In this document: positions 50,389 to 53,740 of the stretch, in pieces
How the letters are laid out: each line of letters starts with the position of its first letter
Numbering within the stretch: position 1 is the first letter of the stretch
Assembly (NCBI GenBank): GCA_022562155.1
Contig: JADFPV010000007.1
Coordinates: 1-53,740 of the forward strand
Length of the DNA: 53,740 bases
Direction of reading: 5' to 3'
Source of the DNA: Chloroflexota bacterium
Lineage (GTDB): Bacteria > Chloroflexota > Dehalococcoidia > DSTF01 > RBG-16-68-14
Translations under genes and position numbers: made by a program
Notes under the pieces: generated by a model
Told to the model about the DNA's origin: nothing
Seen by the model: only the letters and a program-made list of their open reading frames with translations
Database searches by the model: none

Positions 50389-50991
50389 CTAGCTGACCTT
50401 GTCCTCTAGGAGCTGGCGGACCTCACGAATCGTCGCGTCCCGCCAACCAGCCCAGACGGGCCCGTTCTGGAAGTTGATGTAGGCCTGGATGTGCTTCTGG
50501 CGTTCTTCCGGCGAGATGTCTGGCTTGCTCAATGGCGCGGTTAGTTCGCGTAGCTGCGGCATCTCTTCGTTCGCCTGCGCAGGGCGCTCGATCCAGTGAG
50601 CAATGTATTTTTGATCCTTGGTGTAGAAGACGAACACCGGAATCGACTCGTGCTCTCCGTTCTTGAGGAACTCGGACATGATGTCGTTGTTCTGATCGCG
50701 ATAAAAGACGCGCAGGTCCATCCCGCCAGCTTCCGCGATGCGGGCGATCACGGGCATGCCACGGAACACGTCCGGACACCATGACTCGCCGAGGGCTAGG
50801 CAGCGCGCCGGGCCGTTAGGGCGCTGAGCCAGCTCCTTCAATGCCTTCGCATCCTCCTCGGAAACAGTGGTGCCGTCATAGTTCTCCTGGAAGCGGTCCT
50901 GATTCCGCTCGATCGTCTTGATCCACTCGTCGTATGGCTTGCCCTGAGCGAAGCGCTCCGGCGTGACGACGCTCTCTTTCCGCTGCGTCAT
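50389..50991 (-). CDS. Thioredoxin-like protein with a single active-site Cys
   Basis: A 200-residue protein with a thioredoxin-fold core: LALGESWCPDVFRGMP contains one Cys where the CxxC motif would be, and SIPVFVFYTKDQK is the cis-Pro strand. The second Cys is missing, so it would act as a monothiol or have lost disulfide activity. The N-terminal helices and the C-terminal GWRDATIREVRQLLED tail are typical of this family. GGAGAG precedes ATG 50991. Confidence 0.75.
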   Translation of the reverse strand: MTQRKESVVTPERFAQGKPYDEWIKTIERNQDRFQENYDGTTVSEEDAKALKELAQRPNGPARCLALGESWCPDVFRGMPVIARIAEAGGMDLRVFYRDQNNDIMSEFLKNGEHESIPVFVFYTKDQKYIAHWIERPAQANEEMPQLRELTAPLSKPDISPEERQKHIQAYINFQNGPVWAGWRDATIREVRQLLEDKVS

Positions 50992-51188
50992 GATACTCTC
51001 CTACTCCCACGTACTCTCGGTTCGTGCCGTAGTGTAGCGCGTTGGCACATGCGCTTACAACCCGCGCCGCCGCGCTACGCGGAGGCCGAACGCTCCTAGT
51101 GACAGGACGCCTACCAGCTCATGGAAGACGCACCTGACGTACATTCCGTTCCATCCGCCAGAACCGCGAAGTACCACAGCTCGACCGC

Positions 51189-51217
51189 TTGACAGAAGAT
51201 CGAGCGGCTCCTACGAT
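51189..51217 (+). promoter_or_regulatory. Promoter of the DUF1461-type gene
   Basis: TTGACA (51189-51194), 17 bases, TACGAT (51212-51217). Transcription would begin near 51224. Confidence 0.65.
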
Positions 51218-51229
51218 CGTGAAGGAGCG

Positions 51230-51979
51230 GTGGGGGCAACGGAGGTTCGATTGGGGCTCTTTCGCCAGATAGCAGCACTGCTCTTTATCGTTGCGCTCCC
51301 TGTCGCTCTTATCACGACCAGCGTCCGTCTAGTCATTAACGCGCCACAGCTTTACGAGTACGCCACGGACAACTACGATACAACGGCGACGACCGGGATC
51401 GAACGTTCGGAGCTACTCCGCGCGAGTGGAGAGCTACGCGACTACTTCAACAACGGTGAGGAGTCGATCTTCGTTCGGGTGCAGAGGGACGGCGGGCCCA
51501 TCTCGCTGTTCAATCCCCGCGAGACAGCCCACCTCCGGGACGTAAAGGCCCTGATGCAAGCGAGCTTCCGCGTGCAGGAGGCCGCCGTGCTCTTTGTGTT
51601 GGCGTATATAGTGTTCGTCTTCGTCTGGGCGAAAGAGGGCAGCTTTCGCTCGCTGGCGAAGCAGATCCTGACGTCCGGACTCGTAACGCTGGTGGTTGTT
51701 GGCGCCCTGGGCGTGGTGGCCTTGAGCGGATTTGAGGGAGCATTCAACCAGTTCCACCTGATCGCGTTCGACAACGACCTTTGGAAGCTCAACCCAGCGC
51801 GGGATCATCTCATCCAGATGTTCCCGGAAGCTTTCTGGCAGGACGTTACGATCTTGGTCGGGTTAGTAACGCTGGCGGAGTTCGGGCTACTCGCCGCTCT
51901 GTCGGCGATCTACCTTGGCGTGACCAGGGGCGAAAGTGTGAGCTTCCGGCTTACGCGGGACGCCCAGCCGGTGCGCTAG
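51230..51979 (+). CDS. TIGR01906/DUF1461-type integral membrane protein
   Basis: A protein of 249 residues (from GTG 51230) with four or so transmembrane helices and a conserved outside pattern: LFNPRETAHLRDVKALM and FNQFHLIAFDNDLWKLNPARDHLIQMFPEAFW, characteristic of TIGR01906. Function unknown. GGAGG at 51241-51245 favours TTG 51251 as start, which would remove seven residues. It converges with the FmdB-like gene with a four-base overlap. Confidence 0.82.
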   Translation: MGATEVRLGLFRQIAALLFIVALPVALITTSVRLVINAPQLYEYATDNYDTTATTGIERSELLRASGELRDYFNNGEESIFVRVQRDGGPISLFNPRETAHLRDVKALMQASFRVQEAAVLFVLAYIVFVFVWAKEGSFRSLAKQILTSGLVTLVVVGALGVVALSGFEGAFNQFHLIAFDNDLWKLNPARDHLIQMFPEAFWQDVTILVGLVTLAEFGLLAALSAIYLGVTRGESVSFRLTRDAQPVR

Positions 51980-52194
51980 CCTCCGCAGCTACAAGCGCCG
52001 CCCGCGCAGCCGGGACAGCCCCCACCTGTAGCACTTGCCCTAGTATCGCGAGGCAGGTCCGCTACAAGCGACAGCACACGGCCTGCTTTCGGGTGGCCAG
52101 AGGGGCACGTGGCCGGCTCCGATGATCGGTGCATGGGCCGCAGCAACTCAAACGTGCGGCGGCAAGAAGGACAGTGGTACTCGTAGAGTGGCAT
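51976..52194 (-). CDS. FmdB-family zinc-ribbon protein
   Basis: A 72-residue protein starting MPLYEYHCPSCRRTFELL, the zinc-ribbon of the FmdB putative regulator family, followed by a CPSGH pair and a Gly/Cys-rich end with CPGCAGGACSCGG. The second set of cysteines could bind another metal. GGAGGCG precedes ATG 52194. Confidence 0.85.
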   Translation of the reverse strand: MPLYEYHCPSCRRTFELLRPMHRSSEPATCPSGHPKAGRVLSLVADLPRDTRASATGGGCPGCAGGACSCGG

Positions 52195-52219
52195 AGAAGT
52201 ATCGCCTCCGTTACCTGGC

Positions 52220-52228
52220 TGCTACAAT
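52220..52228 (+). promoter_or_regulatory. Extended -10 of the flavoprotein gene
   Basis: TGCTACAAT (TACAAT at 52223-52228), about 44 bases before ATG 52272. Confidence 0.5.
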
Positions 52229-52271
52229 CATATCAAACCAACTCTGTTCTGCTGGTGTGTGGGAGGTCTTG

Positions 52272-53414
52272 ATGTCTGAGCCAACTATATTGGTGCTTGG
52301 CGGTGGCGTAGGCGGCGTCGTGGCCGCGAACGAACTACACACCAAGCTGAAGGAAAAAGCCAACATCATCGTCGCTGAACGCAACCCCCAGCAGTCGTTC
52401 CCGCCCTCCTATCTGTGGGTCATGACGGGCGAACGCCAGGCCAACACCATCAGCCGTGACATCACAGGGTTGGAGCGCAAGCAGATCGAGGTGGTTGCGG
52501 GCGAGGTGGAGAAGATCGACACGAAAAACAAGAATGTGGTCGTTGCGGGTCGTGACATCAACTATGATTACCTGATCATTGCGCTGGGCGCGACGTTGGA
52601 TTTCGAGTCGATACCTGGTCTGTCCAAGTCGCATACGTTTTACACGCTGGAGGGCGCGGCGAAGCTTTACGCTGAGCTGATTGGGTTCAAAAGCGGCCGA
52701 ATCGCGATAGCCATCAGCGATCTGCCGTACAAGTGCCCGGCGGCGCCATACGAAGGCGCGATGCTGCTGGAGGGCTTCTTCCACTCCCGTCACATTCGTC
52801 ATAACATCGAGCTTGCGATCTACACGCCGGAGCCGGCGCCGCTGCCGATCGCAGGCGAGAAGGCTGGCGCATCGGTGCAAGAGATGCTGGCGCACAAGGG
52901 TGTGCAATTCTATGGCGACAAACAGCTGGCCGCCGTCAAAAAGGGCGAGATGCAGTTCGCCGACGATTCGTCCGTTGAGTGCGATCTACTGATCACGGTG
53001 CCTCCGCACAAGGTTCCGACCGTCATCAGCGACTCGGGTCTGACCGACAAGAGCGGCTGGGTCACCGTAGACCGCCATACACTAGAGACGAGCACCGAGG
53101 ACGTCTTCGCGATCGGGGACAACGCAAACATCGAACTCTTCGACGGCAAGTCGCTCCCGAAGGCGGGCGTTTTCGCGCACGGACAGGCGGAGGTAGTGGC
53201 GCGCAACATCGCGGCGCGCATTCTCGGCCACGCTAAGCGTGAGGAGTACGACGGCACCGGGTATTGCTTCCTTGAGGCCGGCGGGGGCGTGGCCGGCATG
53301 GCGCAAGGTGACTTCTTCGCCGAGCCGCGCCACATCACGTTGCGCACACCCAGTCCGGTTTGGCACTGGGGCAAGGTTGCGTACGAGCGCTACTGGCTCT
53401 GGAAGTGGTATTAG
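52272..53414 (+). CDS. FAD-dependent oxidoreductase, sulfide:quinone reductase-like
   Basis: A 380-residue flavoprotein. FAD-binding GGGVGGVVAANEL (10-22), the second dinucleotide part with EVFAIGDNAN-type ATG motif (DVFAIGDNANIE), and a C-terminal hydrophobic, aromatic tail (WHWGKVAYERYWLWKWY) that in SQR contacts the membrane. Cys 155 in YKCPAAPYEG fits the catalytic Cys of SQR, and a second Cys is in GTGYCFLEAGG. The usual reaction is sulfide to polysulfide with electrons to quinone. NADH dehydrogenase-like members also exist. ATG 52272 has GGGAGGT upstream. Confidence 0.85.
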   Translation: MSEPTILVLGGGVGGVVAANELHTKLKEKANIIVAERNPQQSFPPSYLWVMTGERQANTISRDITGLERKQIEVVAGEVEKIDTKNKNVVVAGRDINYDYLIIALGATLDFESIPGLSKSHTFYTLEGAAKLYAELIGFKSGRIAIAISDLPYKCPAAPYEGAMLLEGFFHSRHIRHNIELAIYTPEPAPLPIAGEKAGASVQEMLAHKGVQFYGDKQLAAVKKGEMQFADDSSVECDLLITVPPHKVPTVISDSGLTDKSGWVTVDRHTLETSTEDVFAIGDNANIELFDGKSLPKAGVFAHGQAEVVARNIAARILGHAKREEYDGTGYCFLEAGGGVAGMAQGDFFAEPRHITLRTPSPVWHWGKVAYERYWLWKWY

Positions 53415-53740
53415 GGTGCTCGGTCTGAACCTACTCTCGGTTGGTTGACAAGACGAATCAGCGTCGAATTTGCAACGAGCTTGCGATTCGGGCCAAGTAC
53501 TATCACGGGAGCGGTAGCGCCTGAGCGGAGCCATATAGCATCTGCTTCCCGCTCTCTCCCCTCCGCGTGGTGCTCTAGACGATCGCTGAGGTCGTGATTC
53601 GGCAAATTGAGTGCGCGCCGGCCTAACTGTGACGGCCAATCTTCGTTGGGCGAAGCGGACGCCGGACGTTCGTCACTATCCCCACTTAGTGTGACCTGTT
53701 ACCGTGTAGCCCGGCCCGAGCCAGCCTGGAACCTGGAGTA
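53415..53740. other. Terminal stretch with one weak open frame
   Basis: On the minus strand a frame is open from a TAA near 53697 to a stop at 53411, with coding-like composition (LPNHDLSDRLEHHAEG ...), but no ribosome site and no known family. It may be a decayed gene or a small real one. Nothing else is visible. Confidence 0.3.

Overview
The window is GC-rich, gene-dense bacterial DNA with no rRNA, tRNA, CRISPR array or insertion sequence that I can see. The gene content suggests a Chloroflexota-like (possibly Dehalococcoidia/SAR202-type) lineage: several family III CoA-transferases, an F420-type luciferase-like oxidoreductase, a HemQ/chlorite dismutase-family protein, a TreT-type trehalose synthase, TldD/TldE, and secreted proteins with cohesin- and dockerin-like modules. 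This assignment is inference from gene families, not from a marker gene.

Layout. 1-5.3 kb: a truncated GGDEF-GAF-HD-GYP signalling protein, a DUF2795 protein, a VOC protein, a FIST sensor protein and an OsmC-family protein. 5.3-11.1 kb: nitroreductase, a frameshifted MFS exporter, a secreted S1-type protease with a lipoprotein, and an intact metallo-beta-lactamase-fold hydrolase. Two fragments of a related hydrolase 3' end lie nearby, one fused to the start of a short-chain dehydrogenase. 11.1-16.5 kb: two tandem genes for fused double-domain CoA-transferases, flanked by two direct copies of a ~145-bp element with inverted-repeat ends. 16.7-21.8 kb: a minus-strand cluster TldD - wHTH/AbrB antitoxin - PIN toxin - zincin - amidohydrolase - TldE. 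21.9-24.5 kb: GlgC and TreT, a two-gene route from glucose-1-phosphate to trehalose. 24.5-29 kb: a thiamine-diphosphate lyase/decarboxylase and a split CoA-transferase pair, with an array of four hairpins downstream of the lyase.

29-34.9 kb is a plus-strand run: PEP-mobile-domain protein, ferredoxin:thioredoxin reductase (FTR) catalytic chain, PhyH-like dioxygenase, methyltransferase, aldo/keto reductase, and a HemQ-Rieske fusion. The FTR gene has an in-frame TGA exactly where the redox-active second Cys of the CHC motif belongs. It is followed at once by a two-stem hairpin whose apical AGGUCU loop matches, from memory, the E. coli fdhF SECIS loop. I read it as a selenocysteine-containing FTR, the most notable observation here.

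34.9-44.5 kb encodes a putative cell-surface system: a membrane-anchored cohesin-like protein, a cohesin-dockerin protein, two large secreted metzincin-like proteins with C-terminal dockerin-like repeats, and a membrane-anchored protein. The last three share an uncharacterised domain. 44.5-53.7 kb returns to general functions: UvrD/PcrA helicase, methyltransferase, M50 protease with CBS domains, lipoprotein, luciferase-like oxidoreductase, thioredoxin-like protein, a TIGR01906/DUF1461-type membrane protein, FmdB-type zinc ribbon, and a sulfide:quinone-reductase-like flavoprotein.
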